From assembly GCF_010378095.1 (NCBI RefSeq), contig NZ_WNJL01000034.1:62001-126000 (forward strand): 64,000 nt of DNA, read 5' to 3'. Below the pieces are notes generated by a model. That model had not been told where the DNA came from and searched no databases. It worked only from the letters and a program-made list of their open reading frames with translations. The stretch comes from Acidithiobacillus ferrianus (GTDB taxonomy: Bacteria > Pseudomonadota > Gammaproteobacteria > Acidithiobacillales > Acidithiobacillaceae). Below are positions 1-8,402 of this stretch, piece by piece (the first letter of the stretch is position 1; each line of letters opens with the position of its first letter). The position numbers were made by a program, and so were the translations under genes.

Positions 1-195
1 TTCTGGATCGTCCACTGGTTCTTCAGTATCGGGGATCATTGGCCGCATCGTGCTGAGGACTTCCCGGTTCACGGTTATATCCACCATGTCCACACCGAAG
101 CCCCCCAATACGCTATCCAAAGCGACAAAAGCCGCCACGCGGCCTATCATAAGGGCTGTGCCCTGCGACTCGTGGGCGGAGAATCGCAGGATTGA
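1..195 (+). CDS. C-terminal part of an unrecognised protein (cut by window edge)
   Basis: An open frame runs from the first base to a TGA at 193-195, giving 64 residues rich in His and aromatics (for example WFFSIGDHWPHR, then GYIHHVHTE). There is no stop in the frame before the TGA, and the coding strand matches the next gene. I do not recognise the family. The 31-bp gap to the TDT transporter start suggests co-transcription. It could be a chance open frame, but the composition looks protein-like. Confidence 0.45.
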   Translation, partial: FWIVHWFFSIGDHWPHRAEDFPVHGYIHHVHTEAPQYAIQSDKSRHAAYHKGCALRLVGGESQD

Positions 196-226
196 TCATC
201 CCGGTCTTCCCGAGGAGGTGGCCGCC

Positions 227-1285
227 ATGGAAGGGAAAGGCCTGCCTGGAGTGCTGGACTCCACCGTAAAGGACCTGGCCCCCGCCTATTTCGCCCTGGT
301 GATGGCCACGGGCATCATCTCTCTGACGGCGAAGGCCATGGGTCTTCCGATCCTCGCACGGTTGCTTTTCTGGCTCAACGGGGCCTTCTACGGGGTTCTA
401 TGGTTCCTGTCCTTTTGGCGCATTCTCCGCTTTGGCCGACGCTTGCGCGCGGATCTCACGGATCACCTGCGCGGTCCCGGATTCTTTTCGGCGGTGGCCG
501 GATCCAGCGTCCTGGGCAGCCAGTTCGTCGTTCTTGCGGGCCAGGAAATGGTGGCCCTTCTGCTCTGGGGCCTCTCTCTCATCCTTTGGTTGATGTTGAA
601 CTACGGTCTATTCACCGTCTTCATCATCCAAAGACGCAAGCCTTCCTTGGAACAGGGCATCACCGGCGCCTGGCTCTTGGCGGTGGTGGCCGCCCAGTCC
701 CTCGCCGTACTCGCCGCGATTCTGGATGCGCGCTGGGAGCCCATGCATCGCCTGGAATTCAATTTCATCGCGCTCTCTTTATGGCTCTGGGGCGGCATGC
801 TTTATATCTGGATCGTGGTGCTCATCGTTTATCGTTACACGTTCTTCCGTTTTTCGGCGCAGGATCTGGTGCCGCCGTACTGGATCAACATGGGGGCTAT
901 GGCCATCTCCACCCTCGCGGGTTCCCTGCTCATCGCCAACGGTCGCGATGCGCCTTATCTGCATGCTCTTTTACCCTTCCTCAAGGGCTTCACGGTCTTT
1001 TACTGGGCCACGGGAAGTTGGTGGATCCCGTTGCTGATCGTCCTGGAGGTCTGGCGCCACGGCGTCAAGAGGATTCCCGTCCGCTACGACCCCCTCTACT
1101 GGAGCATGGTCTTCCCCCTCGGCATGTACAGTCTCTGCACCCTCCACATGGCGCAGAGCATGGATCTGCCCTTTTTGCTCCCCCTCGGAAGGCTCTTCTT
1201 CTATCTGGCGCTGCTCGCTTGGGCGATTACCTTTTGTGGAATGATCCACCGCTTGGGGTCAGGTCTGCGCACGGGAACGAAATAG
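227..1285 (+). CDS. TDT-family (tellurite-resistance/dicarboxylate) transporter
   Basis: A 352-residue integral membrane protein with about ten hydrophobic segments. It opens with VKDLAPAYFALVMATGIIS, the typical first helix of the voltage-dependent anion channel/TDT family (TehA, Mae1 and SLAC1 relatives). Members move monovalent anions, sulfite or C4-dicarboxylates across the inner membrane; the substrate here cannot be told. The ATG at 227 is chosen because GAGGAGG lies 7 bp upstream. The frame is open back to an ATG at 50, but the extra 59 residues are hydrophilic, overlap the preceding gene and do not resemble the family. Confidence 0.85.
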   Translation: MEGKGLPGVLDSTVKDLAPAYFALVMATGIISLTAKAMGLPILARLLFWLNGAFYGVLWFLSFWRILRFGRRLRADLTDHLRGPGFFSAVAGSSVLGSQFVVLAGQEMVALLLWGLSLILWLMLNYGLFTVFIIQRRKPSLEQGITGAWLLAVVAAQSLAVLAAILDARWEPMHRLEFNFIALSLWLWGGMLYIWIVVLIVYRYTFFRFSAQDLVPPYWINMGAMAISTLAGSLLIANGRDAPYLHALLPFLKGFTVFYWATGSWWIPLLIVLEVWRHGVKRIPVRYDPLYWSMVFPLGMYSLCTLHMAQSMDLPFLLPLGRLFFYLALLAWAITFCGMIHRLGSGLRTGTK

Positions 1286-1323
1286 AAAACCCATGCCTGC
1301 CCCGAAGTAATGGGTAAAGCCAC

Positions 1324-1359
1324 CCAGGTTCCCGCAGGGGTCTTGACGATGGTGGCCAT
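1324..1359 (-). pseudogene. N-terminal relic of a tyrosine-recombinase integrase
   Basis: Reading on the minus strand from an ATG at 1359, the first 12 codons spell MATIVKTPAGTW. This is the characteristic opening of a family of phage/island integrases (normally continuing with a Lys-Ala-x-Ile-Arg segment). An AGAGG sequence precedes the ATG. After the Trp the match ends, and the frame continues with unrelated residues into the transporter gene. The relic starts 88 bp from the 3' end of tRNA-Met, on the same strand, where a tRNA-targeting integrase would sit. Recognition is from memory of the motif; 12 residues is short. Confidence 0.5.
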
Positions 1360-1446
1360 GGCAGGAATCCTCTCGACAGGATCGGTACTGTACTGAATCC
1401 GCACCCGGGGACTGTCAGAGTCATAATTATGACATCTTGTTTTGCT

Positions 1447-1523
1447 TGGTGGCGCTTCAGGGACTCGAACCCCGGACACGCGGATTATGATTCCGCTGCT
1501 CTAACCAGCTGAGCTAAAGCGCC
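1447..1523 (-). tRNA. tRNA-Met (anticodon CAT, elongator type)
   Basis: On the minus strand the sequence folds as a full cloverleaf. The acceptor 5' GGCGCTT pairs with AAGCGCC; the D-arm has AGCTCAGCTGGTTAGAGC; the anticodon stem is GCGGA/TCCGC around loop ATCATAA; the T-loop is GGTTCGAGTCC; the discriminator is A and CCA is encoded (1447-1449). The anticodon is CAT. The complete 1:72 pair (G-C) excludes an initiator tRNA. A tRNA-Ile2 read by lysidine modification has the same anticodon and cannot be fully excluded, but the body resembles elongator Met. Confidence 0.96.
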
Positions 1524-1534
1524 GTGAGGCGCCA

Positions 1535-1563
1535 ATTAAAGCCCTAACCGGCGCGCCTGTCAA
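1535..1563 (-). promoter_or_regulatory. Sigma-70-type promoter of the tRNA-Met gene
   Basis: On the minus strand, TTGACA (1563-1558) and TTTAAT (1540-1535) are separated by exactly 17 bp. The -10 box ends 11 bp before the 5' end of the tRNA, which leaves room for a very short leader. This is the clearest consensus-like promoter I see in the window. Confidence 0.75.
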
Positions 1564-1590
1564 GGCGACCGGCGCTTCGCCCATTCCGCG

Positions 1591-2367
1591 TCAGCGCAAC
1601 AGGCGGCGGCCAAGCAGGCGCCAGGCCCCCACGTAGGCCGTGAGGGTGTACAGCCACAATACGCCTATATGGTAAAACGCCGCGTGCGGCAGATGTCCGG
1701 TCAGCAAAGGGCGCAGCAAGGCCACGACATGGGTCAGCGGCAGCACCTGGGCCAGGTGTTGTGCAAAAGGCGGCAACGAATGGATGGGGTAAAAAACACC
1801 GCAAAAAAGGAACATGGGCGTTATGACCAGGGTAAAATAATACATGAAAAAATCGTAGCTCCGCGCCAGTGCGGTCATGACCAGCGCCAACCCCCCGAAA
1901 CTCAGGCCCGCCAGCAGAATCACCGGCGGCGCCAAAAATATCCAGGGACCCTGTATGGCGCCGAAGAAGCTGGCCACGATCATAATGGCAACGGCGCTGA
2001 TCAGACCCTTCACCGCGCACCAGAGCACTTCGCCCGCGAGAATGTCGCTGACGCGCAACGGAGTCGCCAGCATCGCCGCATAAGTGCGCTGGGCGCTCAT
2101 CCGGGTAAAAGCGGAGTAGAGTCCCTCAAAACTGGCCGTATTCATGACACTACTGGCGACGATCCCGGAAGCGATGAAGGTGATATATGGCACTCCATCC
2201 ATCCGTCCGACAAAATGACCTAAACCGTAACCCAGCGCCAGCAGATAGAGGAGCGGATCACCGAAGTTGCCCAACATGCTCGGTACCAGCAGTTTGCGCC
2301 AGACGCGGTAGTTGCGTTGCACAACGGCGAACGCGCCGGTCCCCGGCAGGATTTCACCGAGCCGCAT
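1591..2367 (-). CDS. ABC-2 type exporter permease, NodJ-like
   Basis: A 258-residue inner-membrane protein with six predicted hydrophobic segments and the ABC-2 permease pattern (RNYRVWRKLLVPSMLGNFGDPLLYLLALG near the N-terminus, a GxFYPIHSLP loop before the last helices). It matches the NodJ/DrrB class in length. It follows the ATP-binding gene with a 14-bp overlap (2354-2367), so the two form one exporter. NodIJ in rhizobia exports lipo-oligosaccharides, but in non-rhizobial bacteria the substrate is usually unknown, as it is here. Confidence 0.85.
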   Translation of the reverse strand: MRLGEILPGTGAFAVVQRNYRVWRKLLVPSMLGNFGDPLLYLLALGYGLGHFVGRMDGVPYITFIASGIVASSVMNTASFEGLYSAFTRMSAQRTYAAMLATPLRVSDILAGEVLWCAVKGLISAVAIMIVASFFGAIQGPWIFLAPPVILLAGLSFGGLALVMTALARSYDFFMYYFTLVITPMFLFCGVFYPIHSLPPFAQHLAQVLPLTHVVALLRPLLTGHLPHAAFYHIGVLWLYTLTAYVGAWRLLGRRLLR

Positions 2368-3328
2368 ACTCGGTTTCCTCTCGCAGATCGCGCCCGGTCA
2401 GGTGCAAGAACACATCTTCCAGGCTGGCGGGACGTTGCAACCACTGGTAGGCGGGGTCTTCCGCGAAATGTGCCAGCAACGGACTCAAGTCCGGCCCGTA
2501 GCAGAGCAGGGTATCGCCCACGCGCTCACTGGCGCGCACCCACTGGCGGTGGAGATTTTGCGGGTCGGGCGGCTCGCCGTCCACCCGGCGCAATTCGACC
2601 ACGCCACCAGGGATATACACGCTGATCAAGCCACGTGGGCTGTCTTCTGCCAGTATCCGGCCATGGTCGATAATCCCGACCCGGTCCGCCAGCCGCTCTG
2701 CTTCATCCATGTAATGCGTGGTCAGCAGCAGGGTCGTTCCTTGCCGGCGCAATTCGCGCAAACGCTGCCAGATGAGGTGGCGTGCCTGGGGATCGAGGCC
2801 GGTGGTCGGTTCGTCCAGCAACAGCAACTGGGGAGTGTTGATCAAGGCGCGGGCGATGGTCAGACGCCGTTGCATCCCGCCGGACAAGGCATGAATGGGT
2901 TGCCCGGCATGGCCGCCAAGGGCCATGAACTCCAGCAGTTCGGCGCTACGCTGGCGGATCAATGGCTTGGACAGGCCAAAATAGCGGCCGTAGATCCACA
3001 GATTTTCCTGCACGGTAAAGTCGGGGTCCAGATTGTCCGCCTGGGGGACTACCCCCATGATGGCCCGCGCCGTACGCCCCATCTCTATGAGCCCGCGGCC
3101 ACCGATACGAATCTCTCCGTCATCCATCGGGGTAAGCCCCTGAATCGCGCGCACCGCCGTACTCTTGCCCGCGCCATTGGGGCCGACGAGGGCGAAGCAC
3201 TCCCCTCTGGCAAGGGCAAGATCGACACCGCGCAGCACCTCCCGTGTGCCATAGCGTTTGTGCAGTGTCCGCAGTTCAAGAAAGACTGGATTCACGGCAG
3301 GGGCGACCGGCTCCCATCTTGGCGACAT
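2354..3328 (-). CDS. ABC exporter ATP-binding protein, NodI-like
   Basis: An ATPase subunit with Walker A GPNGAGKST, a Q-loop, signature LSGGMQRRL, Walker B LLLLDEPTTGLD and an H-loop in LLLTTHYMDEAE. A C-terminal region of about 90 residues is typical of the DrrA/NodI group. Two starts are plausible: ATG at 3328 (324 aa) or GTG at 3295, immediately before the conserved ELRTLHKRYG strand. Neither has a strong ribosome site, because both lie inside the end of the upstream hydrolase gene, which suggests translational coupling. It pairs with the overlapping permease gene downstream. Confidence 0.88.
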   Translation of the reverse strand: MSPRWEPVAPAVNPVFLELRTLHKRYGTREVLRGVDLALARGECFALVGPNGAGKSTAVRAIQGLTPMDDGEIRIGGRGLIEMGRTARAIMGVVPQADNLDPDFTVQENLWIYGRYFGLSKPLIRQRSAELLEFMALGGHAGQPIHALSGGMQRRLTIARALINTPQLLLLDEPTTGLDPQARHLIWQRLRELRRQGTTLLLTTHYMDEAERLADRVGIIDHGRILAEDSPRGLISVYIPGGVVELRRVDGEPPDPQNLHRQWVRASERVGDTLLCYGPDLSPLLAHFAEDPAYQWLQRPASLEDVFLHLTGRDLREETEYAAR

Positions 3329-4004
3329 CGTCACTGAGGGATTGCAGCAATGCCTCTTGCAGGACATGGAGCTGCCCATGAAAAAAATGATCCGCGGAAA
3401 GTAGAATCTTTTGCGGTTGGACGGGCAAGGTATTGACCCAGCGCTCTACGGTGATGGGTGGCACCAACTCGTCCAACTCACCCTGGATCAAGGTCCATGG
3501 GCAGGTCGGTGCGGGCAACGTGGCGAAATCGAAAAGATTGACGGGCGGTGCGACGGTGAGGAGACGGCTGATGCGAGGATGCCGATGCACGCTGCGATAG
3601 GCCACATAGGCTCCGAAAGAAAACCCCGCCAGCCAGATATCGAAGCCGGGGCGGCGTCCCTGCACCCAGTCGAGCACGGCCAGACAGTCCTCGGTTTCGC
3701 CACGGCCATCATCATAGACCCCGGCACTCTCGCCTACCCCCCGAAAATTAAAGCGCAGCGAGGGAATCCCCAGATGATTACAGGTGCTGCTAAGATAATG
3801 CACGACCTTGTTGTGGAGGGTGCCCCCATACAGGGGATGCGGATGAAGAATGACGGCCACCGCGCCGCGCGTCTCTTGATCGGGGCAGGCCGTGATACCC
3901 TCCAACGGACCCATCGGGCCGGGAATGACGACACGCTCACCCACGCATTCGAGCCCGGCGAGTTCGCCGCCATCATAGAGGTGACTGCGATCGACGGGCA
4001 GCAT
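3276..4004 (-). CDS. Alpha/beta hydrolase (COG2945-like)
   Basis: A 242-residue cytoplasmic hydrolase. The nucleophile elbow is GFSFGAY, the oxyanion strand is HPHPLYGGT, the acid is in GELDELVPP and the catalytic His is in SADHFFHG. All four are in the order and spacing of the small dienelactone-hydrolase-like family. The substrate is unknown. The ATG at 4004 shares one base with the stop of the ferredoxin gene upstream (TGATG). Its end overlaps the start region of the ABC ATPase gene, so the four genes form one transcription unit. Confidence 0.82.
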   Translation of the reverse strand: MLPVDRSHLYDGGELAGLECVGERVVIPGPMGPLEGITACPDQETRGAVAVILHPHPLYGGTLHNKVVHYLSSTCNHLGIPSLRFNFRGVGESAGVYDDGRGETEDCLAVLDWVQGRRPGFDIWLAGFSFGAYVAYRSVHRHPRISRLLTVAPPVNLFDFATLPAPTCPWTLIQGELDELVPPITVERWVNTLPVQPQKILLSADHFFHGQLHVLQEALLQSLSDDVAKMGAGRPCRESSLS

Positions 4005-4321
4005 CAGATGCGTAACCGGCTGACGGGCACGCCGTCGCGCAGGTGGGATTCGACAATTTCGCGCACATCATCGGCATCCACGTAGGTGTACCAGACCGCC
4101 TCGGGGTAGACCACGGCGACCGGTCCCTCACAGCAACGTCCCAGGCAGCCGCAACGATTGACCCGGACCTGATCCGGGCCGTGAATCCCGAGGGCCTTGG
4201 CGTGTGCTTTGGCCACATGAAACATCTCATCGGCGAGGCCGCTGTTGTTGCAGGCCTGCTCACCATTCTCCCGCTGATTCAGACAAAGGAACATATGCCG
4301 TCGATAGAAAGCATCTCCCAT
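4004..4321 (-). CDS. Thioredoxin-like 2Fe-2S ferredoxin
   Basis: A 105-residue protein of the thioredoxin-like [2Fe-2S] family. Cluster cysteines are visible in FLCLNQRENGEQAC near the N-terminus and in NRCGCLGRCCEGP in the middle, followed by VVYPEAVWY and a terminal helix, as in stand-alone Shethna/NuoE-like ferredoxins. It carries electrons in the cytoplasm; the partner is unknown. The ATG at 4321 follows a G-rich GGGGGG stretch; an earlier ATG at 4342 adds seven residues not seen in the family. It is first in the operon with the hydrolase and the ABC exporter. Confidence 0.85.
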   Translation of the reverse strand: MGDAFYRRHMFLCLNQRENGEQACNNSGLADEMFHVAKAHAKALGIHGPDQVRVNRCGCLGRCCEGPVAVVYPEAVWYTYVDADDVREIVESHLRDGVPVSRLRI

Positions 4322-4393
4322 AAGCGTTGACCCCCCGTTCATACCGGGACATCATACCCGAATTAGCCACTACTGACAGCGGGTGGAGATGCC

Positions 4394-5020
4394 ATGCTCA
4401 GCGATCAAGTCATCGCCAATATCGATAACGCCCTGCGCACCCTGACCGGACAGCAGGTCGGCAGCGACCGGCCCTATCCGGCCCAGGGGATTCCCGATGC
4501 CCTGCTGCGCCCCTGGGAGCGGCAACGGGCAGGGCGGATGATGCGGGTCAATCATGCCGGCGAAATCATGGCACAAGCGCTTTATACCGGTCAGGCGACC
4601 GGTACCGATGATCCTGCCCTGCGCGCACAACTACAGCGGGCGCGTGCCGAGGAGGGGGACCATCTGCGCTGGTGTGAAGCCCGCCTGCGAGAACTCAACA
4701 GCCGCCCGAGCCTGCTCGCGCCGCTCTGGTATGGGGCGGGTTGGGGCATGGGTTTTCTCGCTGCCCGACGTGGCCGCGCTAGTAATCTGGGGCTGGTGGT
4801 TGCGGTAGAACATCAGGTGGAAGAGCACCTCAACAGCCATCTGGATGCACTCCCCGCCGAGGACCACCGTAGCCGCGCGATTGTGACGCAGATGCGAAAC
4901 GACGAGGCCGGACACGCCGAAAAAGCGGAAGCCCTCGGCGCGGGAAAGCTTCCTGCGCCGGTACGGATGGCCATGGGGGTATTCTCCAGAGTCCTGACGC
5001 GGGGCGCGCTTTGGCTGTAA
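4394..5020 (+). CDS. coq7: Demethoxyubiquinone hydroxylase
   Basis: A 208-residue di-iron oxygenase that catalyses the C6 hydroxylation step of ubiquinone synthesis at the inner membrane. The diiron ligands are in two repeats: NHAGEIMAQ and EEGDH in the first half, VEHQVEEH and NDEAGHAEKA in the second. This is the standard COQ7 arrangement of carboxylates and EXXH. It starts at an ATG with GGAGA upstream. It is transcribed alone, divergent from the ferredoxin operon and convergent with the Rrf2 gene. It is the oxygen-dependent alternative to UbiF, as in many gamma- and beta-proteobacteria. Confidence 0.93.
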   Translation: MLSDQVIANIDNALRTLTGQQVGSDRPYPAQGIPDALLRPWERQRAGRMMRVNHAGEIMAQALYTGQATGTDDPALRAQLQRARAEEGDHLRWCEARLRELNSRPSLLAPLWYGAGWGMGFLAARRGRASNLGLVVAVEHQVEEHLNSHLDALPAEDHRSRAIVTQMRNDEAGHAEKAEALGAGKLPAPVRMAMGVFSRVLTRGALWL

Positions 5021-5024
5021 CGGC

Positions 5025-5513
5025 TCAGGGGAGATTTCTGCCGGGGACCCGGACCGGGCGCATATGCAGTTCGGAACCGCCGGGCAGATGGATGCGATAG
5101 TGTCCGGCACGCACGGCCTCCGCCATACTGCCAATGGTTTGCCTGCTGAGTAGACCGATCACCTCGGCCTTGAGCGGCTTCCATTGATAGTGCATCGGGC
5201 AGGCCGTCTCGTCGGCACAAGCCTTGAGACCGAGCACACAACCTTGGCCGAAAGGCTGTCCCTCGACAATTTCCACCACTTCCAGAATATTCAATTGCTC
5301 CGCGCCGGAACGCATCACAAAACCGCCGCCGCGCCCCTTAAAGGAATCCAGCACGCCCCGTTTGGCGAGATCCTGCAGAATCTTCGCCAGGTACTGCGCG
5401 GGGACGCGCAGGTAATCGGAAATGTCCCGGCTCAGCACGGGTTCTCCAGATGTCTGGGCGGCCAGATAAATCAGGGCCTGCAAGGCATATTCGCTAGTTT
5501 TACTCAAAAGCAT
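5025..5513 (-). CDS. Rrf2-family transcriptional regulator with cysteine cluster site
   Basis: A 162-residue regulator. The N-terminal winged helix (SKTSEYALQALIYLAA, then RDISDYLRVPAQYLAKILQDLAKRGVLDSFKGRGGGF) is typical of Rrf2/IscR. The C-terminal half has three cysteines in GCVLGLKACADETACPMH, the region that binds an Fe-S cluster in IscR, NsrR and RsrR, so redox or NO sensing is likely. The ATG at 5513 has GAGGA upstream and gives the canonical N-terminus. It lies 10 bp after the OsmC gene on the same strand, so the two are probably co-transcribed. Confidence 0.86.
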   Translation of the reverse strand: MLLSKTSEYALQALIYLAAQTSGEPVLSRDISDYLRVPAQYLAKILQDLAKRGVLDSFKGRGGGFVMRSGAEQLNILEVVEIVEGQPFGQGCVLGLKACADETACPMHYQWKPLKAEVIGLLSRQTIGSMAEAVRAGHYRIHLPGGSELHMRPVRVPGRNLP

Positions 5514-5523
5514 GACGGCATCC

Positions 5524-5949
5524 TCAGCCTTCTTCTCGAACTTCATAGTCATGGGTGATCACGGCGGTTTTACCCAACATGATGCTCGCCGAGCAATACT
5601 TTTCTGCAGACAGGCCTATGGCGTGGGCCACCCGCTGGGGATCCAGCCCCTTGCCGGACACCACAAAATGCAGGTGAATCTGAGTAAATACTTTCGGATC
5701 CCGATCAGCACGCTGGGCATCCAGTTCCACCACACAGTCGCGGATGTCCTGCCGGGATTTCTGAAGGATCATGACCACATCGATACTGGAACACCCGCCG
5801 AGCCCCATCAGGAGGAGTTCCATGGGGCGCGACCCGAGGTTGCGTCCACCAATTTCAGCCGCGCCGTCCATCACCAGCGCATGGCCACTATCAGCCTCGG
5901 CGACGAAGCTCATCTGCTCCGGACCCATCCACTGTACACGTGCCTTCAC
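5524..5949 (-). CDS. OsmC/Ohr-family protein (YhfA-like)
   Basis: A protein of about 141 residues with the OsmC fold. The two redox cysteines are visible in GLGGCSSIDVV and EKYCSASIML at the usual spacing, with the central NLGSRPMELLLMGLGG helix. Members reduce organic hydroperoxides with thiols or act on reactive sulfur; the YhfA subgroup is poorly characterised. I take the GTG at 5949 after a GGGGGG stretch; the frame is also open to a TTG at 5979. Its position directly before an Fe-S-type Rrf2 regulator suggests oxidative or sulfane-sulfur stress. Confidence 0.83.
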   Translation of the reverse strand: MKARVQWMGPEQMSFVAEADSGHALVMDGAAEIGGRNLGSRPMELLLMGLGGCSSIDVVMILQKSRQDIRDCVVELDAQRADRDPKVFTQIHLHFVVSGKGLDPQRVAHAIGLSAEKYCSASIMLGKTAVITHDYEVREEG

Positions 5950-6021
5950 GTTTCGCCCCCCACGCTCTGAAAACCGCAAATTCCCATTTAATTCTAATAA
6001 AATAGTTCTGTAAACCGCTTT

Positions 6022-6813
6022 TTAACCGGCAAAGAGGTGTTCCAGGGCTTCTCCCGGCCGCGCCGCACGCATAAACGCCTCACCGACCAGAAAAGCATGT
6101 ACCCCTGCCGCACGCAACACCGCCACCCCCGCGCTGCTGTGGATGCCACTTTCGGTGACGACAATGCGCCCCTCCGGGATTTCCGGAAGAAGGTTCAGTG
6201 TGGTTTCGATTTCGGTCACAAAACGTCGCAGGTCGCGATTATTGATGCCGATCAGAGGAGTCCGCAATTTCAGGGCCCGCCGCAGTTCGGCACCATCATG
6301 GACCTCCACCAGCACGGCCAGTCCCAGCGACCGCGCCGTCGCCTCCAGGTGCTGCAACTCGGCATCGCCGAGGGCAGCGACGATGAGCAGGATGGCATCC
6401 GCACCGATGGCACGCGCCTCCCAGACCTGATAGGGATCTATGCAAAAATCCTTGCGCAGCACCGGCAGGGCGCAAGCCTCGCGGGCGGCGGTCAGGTAAT
6501 AGTCGGCCCCCTGAAAGTAGAACACGTCGGTCAGCACCGACAGGCAGGCCGCTCCATGCGCCGCGTAATCTTGAGCAATGGCGACCGGATTGAAATCGGC
6601 CCGAATGACCCCAGCCGATGGGGAAGCCTTCTTGATTTCGGCGATGACGGCAGCCTGACCGTGGGCAATTTTGCCCTGAATGGCGCCGATGAAGTCCCTG
6701 GGAGGCGCCGCCAAGGCCGCTGCGGCCTGCAACTCCGCCAGCCCCAAACGCGCTTGGCGCTCACGTAGTTCCGTCCGCTTGCGAGCGAGTATCTCCTGCA
6801 ATATGTCGGCCAT
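6022..6813 (-). CDS. trpC: Indole-3-glycerol phosphate synthase
   Basis: A 263-residue (beta/alpha)8 enzyme that closes the indole ring of tryptophan. Motifs: [13 protein letters not shown] (catalytic Lys), [29 protein letters not shown] and VTESGIHS, all in order. It is monofunctional; no phosphoribosylanthranilate isomerase domain is fused. It starts 9 bp after trpD and is the last trp gene of the run. Confidence 0.96.
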   Translation of the reverse strand: MADILQEILARKRTELRERQARLGLAELQAAAALAAPPRDFIGAIQGKIAHGQAAVIAEIKKASPSAGVIRADFNPVAIAQDYAAHGAACLSVLTDVFYFQGADYYLTAAREACALPVLRKDFCIDPYQVWEARAIGADAILLIVAALGDAELQHLEATARSLGLAVLVEVHDGAELRRALKLRTPLIGINNRDLRRFVTEIETTLNLLPEIPEGRIVVTESGIHSSAGVAVLRAAGVHAFLVGEAFMRAARPGEALEHLFAG

Positions 6814-6822
6814 ATTTTATCC

Positions 6823-7833
6823 TTACGGAGCCCTGCCCAGCAAATCCCGCCACTTTTTCCAGGCAGCGCCCGATCCCAACACCTCCCGCGCCAGGGCCAC
6901 GCCTGCGCCCATATCGGGGACACAATCCGCCGCATAGAGCGCCGCTCCGGCATTGAGCAGGACCACATCCCGGCGGGGACCGGGGTGATTCTGCAACACC
7001 TCCTCGGCCACCGCCAGCGCCGCCGCCACGCTGTCGATCTGTAAAGCGGCCAACGGTGCCCGCGATATACCAAAATCCTCCGGCTGAATCCGACCGCGGC
7101 TGATCACGCCATTTTTTAACTCGGCGACATCCGTGGGTCCCGAAAGGCTGATTTCATCCAAGCCATCGTGACCATGGACGACCAGCACATGGCGCGATCC
7201 CAGTTCCCGCGAGGCTTCGGCCAAAGGAGTCAACCAGCGCTCGGCGTAGACCCCGAGTACCTGGTGCGGGGCCCCGGCGGGATTGCTGAGCGGACCCATG
7301 AGATTGAACAAGGTGCGGATGGCGAGTTCCTGGCGCGGGCCGGCGGCGTGGCGCATGGCGCCGTGGTGTGCCGGAGCGAAAAGGAATCCGATGCCGATGC
7401 GCTCGATACTCTGCGCTACGGCCTCGGGGCTCATATCCATGGGCAGACCGGCGGCTTCCAGTACATCGGCGCTGCCACTGCGACTGGCCATGGAGCGATT
7501 GCCATGCTTGGCCACCCGCGCCCCCCCGGCCGCCGCCACCACCGCGGATACCGTCGATATATTGAAGGTGTTCAGGGCATCACCACCGGTACCACAGGTA
7601 TCCAGCAAATGATCCGTAGAGACGACGACCCGAGTCATGCAGGCGCGCAGAGCCCGGGTCGCGCCCACCAGTTCCTCCACCCGTTGCCCTTTCATGCGCA
7701 GGCCCATGAGCAAGGCCCCGATCTGCGCCGGGGTCCATTCACCCGCCATGATGCCGGCAAAAATGGTTTCCGCCTCTTGGCAGGATAAATCCTGTCCCGC
7801 CACAATCTGTTCGAGCACGTCCCGAACGATCAT
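6823..7833 (-). CDS. trpD: Anthranilate phosphoribosyltransferase
   Basis: A 336-residue enzyme joining anthranilate to PRPP. The PRPP loop is [17 protein letters not shown], followed by [21 protein letters not shown] and the anthranilate-binding [14 protein letters not shown]. The start is the ATG at 7833, which overlaps the trpG stop by 4 bases (ATGA), a translational coupling arrangement. The frame stays open well upstream inside trpG but that extension is not real coding sequence. Confidence 0.95.
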   Translation of the reverse strand: MIVRDVLEQIVAGQDLSCQEAETIFAGIMAGEWTPAQIGALLMGLRMKGQRVEELVGATRALRACMTRVVVSTDHLLDTCGTGGDALNTFNISTVSAVVAAAGGARVAKHGNRSMASRSGSADVLEAAGLPMDMSPEAVAQSIERIGIGFLFAPAHHGAMRHAAGPRQELAIRTLFNLMGPLSNPAGAPHQVLGVYAERWLTPLAEASRELGSRHVLVVHGHDGLDEISLSGPTDVAELKNGVISRGRIQPEDFGISRAPLAALQIDSVAAALAVAEEVLQNHPGPRRDVVLLNAGAALYAADCVPDMGAGVALAREVLGSGAAWKKWRDLLGRAP

Positions 7834-8402
7834 CGCGCGCCTCCTTGCAGAAAGTGTTGCAGCAGGGTCTTGCCATGCTCGCTCAGAATGGATTCGGGAT
7901 GAAACTGCACGCCCTCCACCTCCAGAGTGCGGTGACGCAACCCCATGATTTCCCCTTCGGCGGTCCAGGCCGTCACTTCCAACACCTCCGGCAAGGAGTC
8001 GCGCTCGACAATCAGCGAATGGTAACGGGTGGCGGCGAAGGGGTCCGGCAGATCCCGGAATACCCCCTGGCCCCGATGGAAAATGGGCGAGGTTTTGCCG
8101 TGCATCACCTGCGCCGCGCGGACGACCTTGCCGCCGAAGGCCTGGCCGATGGCCTGATGCCCGAGACAGACCCCCAGCAAAGGGATCTTTCCGGCGAAAT
8201 GCTGGATGACCTCCAGAGAGATGCCCGCTTCGTTGGGGGTACAAGGGCCCGGGGAGATGCAGATGCGGCTGGGGGCCAGTCTTTCAATGGCCGCCACGCC
8301 GATGGCATCGTTGCGCTCGACCCGCACCTCCACCCCCAATTCACCGAAGTATTGCACCAGGTTGTAGGTGAAGCTGTCGTAGTTATCAATCATGAGTAGC
8401 AT
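7830..8402 (-). CDS. trpG: Anthranilate synthase component II (glutamine amidotransferase)
   Basis: A 190-residue class I glutamine amidotransferase. It begins [20 protein letters not shown], has the nucleophile Cys in [16 protein letters not shown], and the His-Glu pair in [10 protein letters not shown]. It supplies ammonia to TrpE. The start lies within the last codons of trpE (17-base overlap) and the end overlaps trpD. In some bacteria this subunit also serves p-aminobenzoate synthase; that cannot be judged here. Confidence 0.95.
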   Translation of the reverse strand: MLLMIDNYDSFTYNLVQYFGELGVEVRVERNDAIGVAAIERLAPSRICISPGPCTPNEAGISLEVIQHFAGKIPLLGVCLGHQAIGQAFGGKVVRAAQVMHGKTSPIFHRGQGVFRDLPDPFAATRYHSLIVERDSLPEVLEVTAWTAEGEIMGLRHRTLEVEGVQFHPESILSEHGKTLLQHFLQGGAR

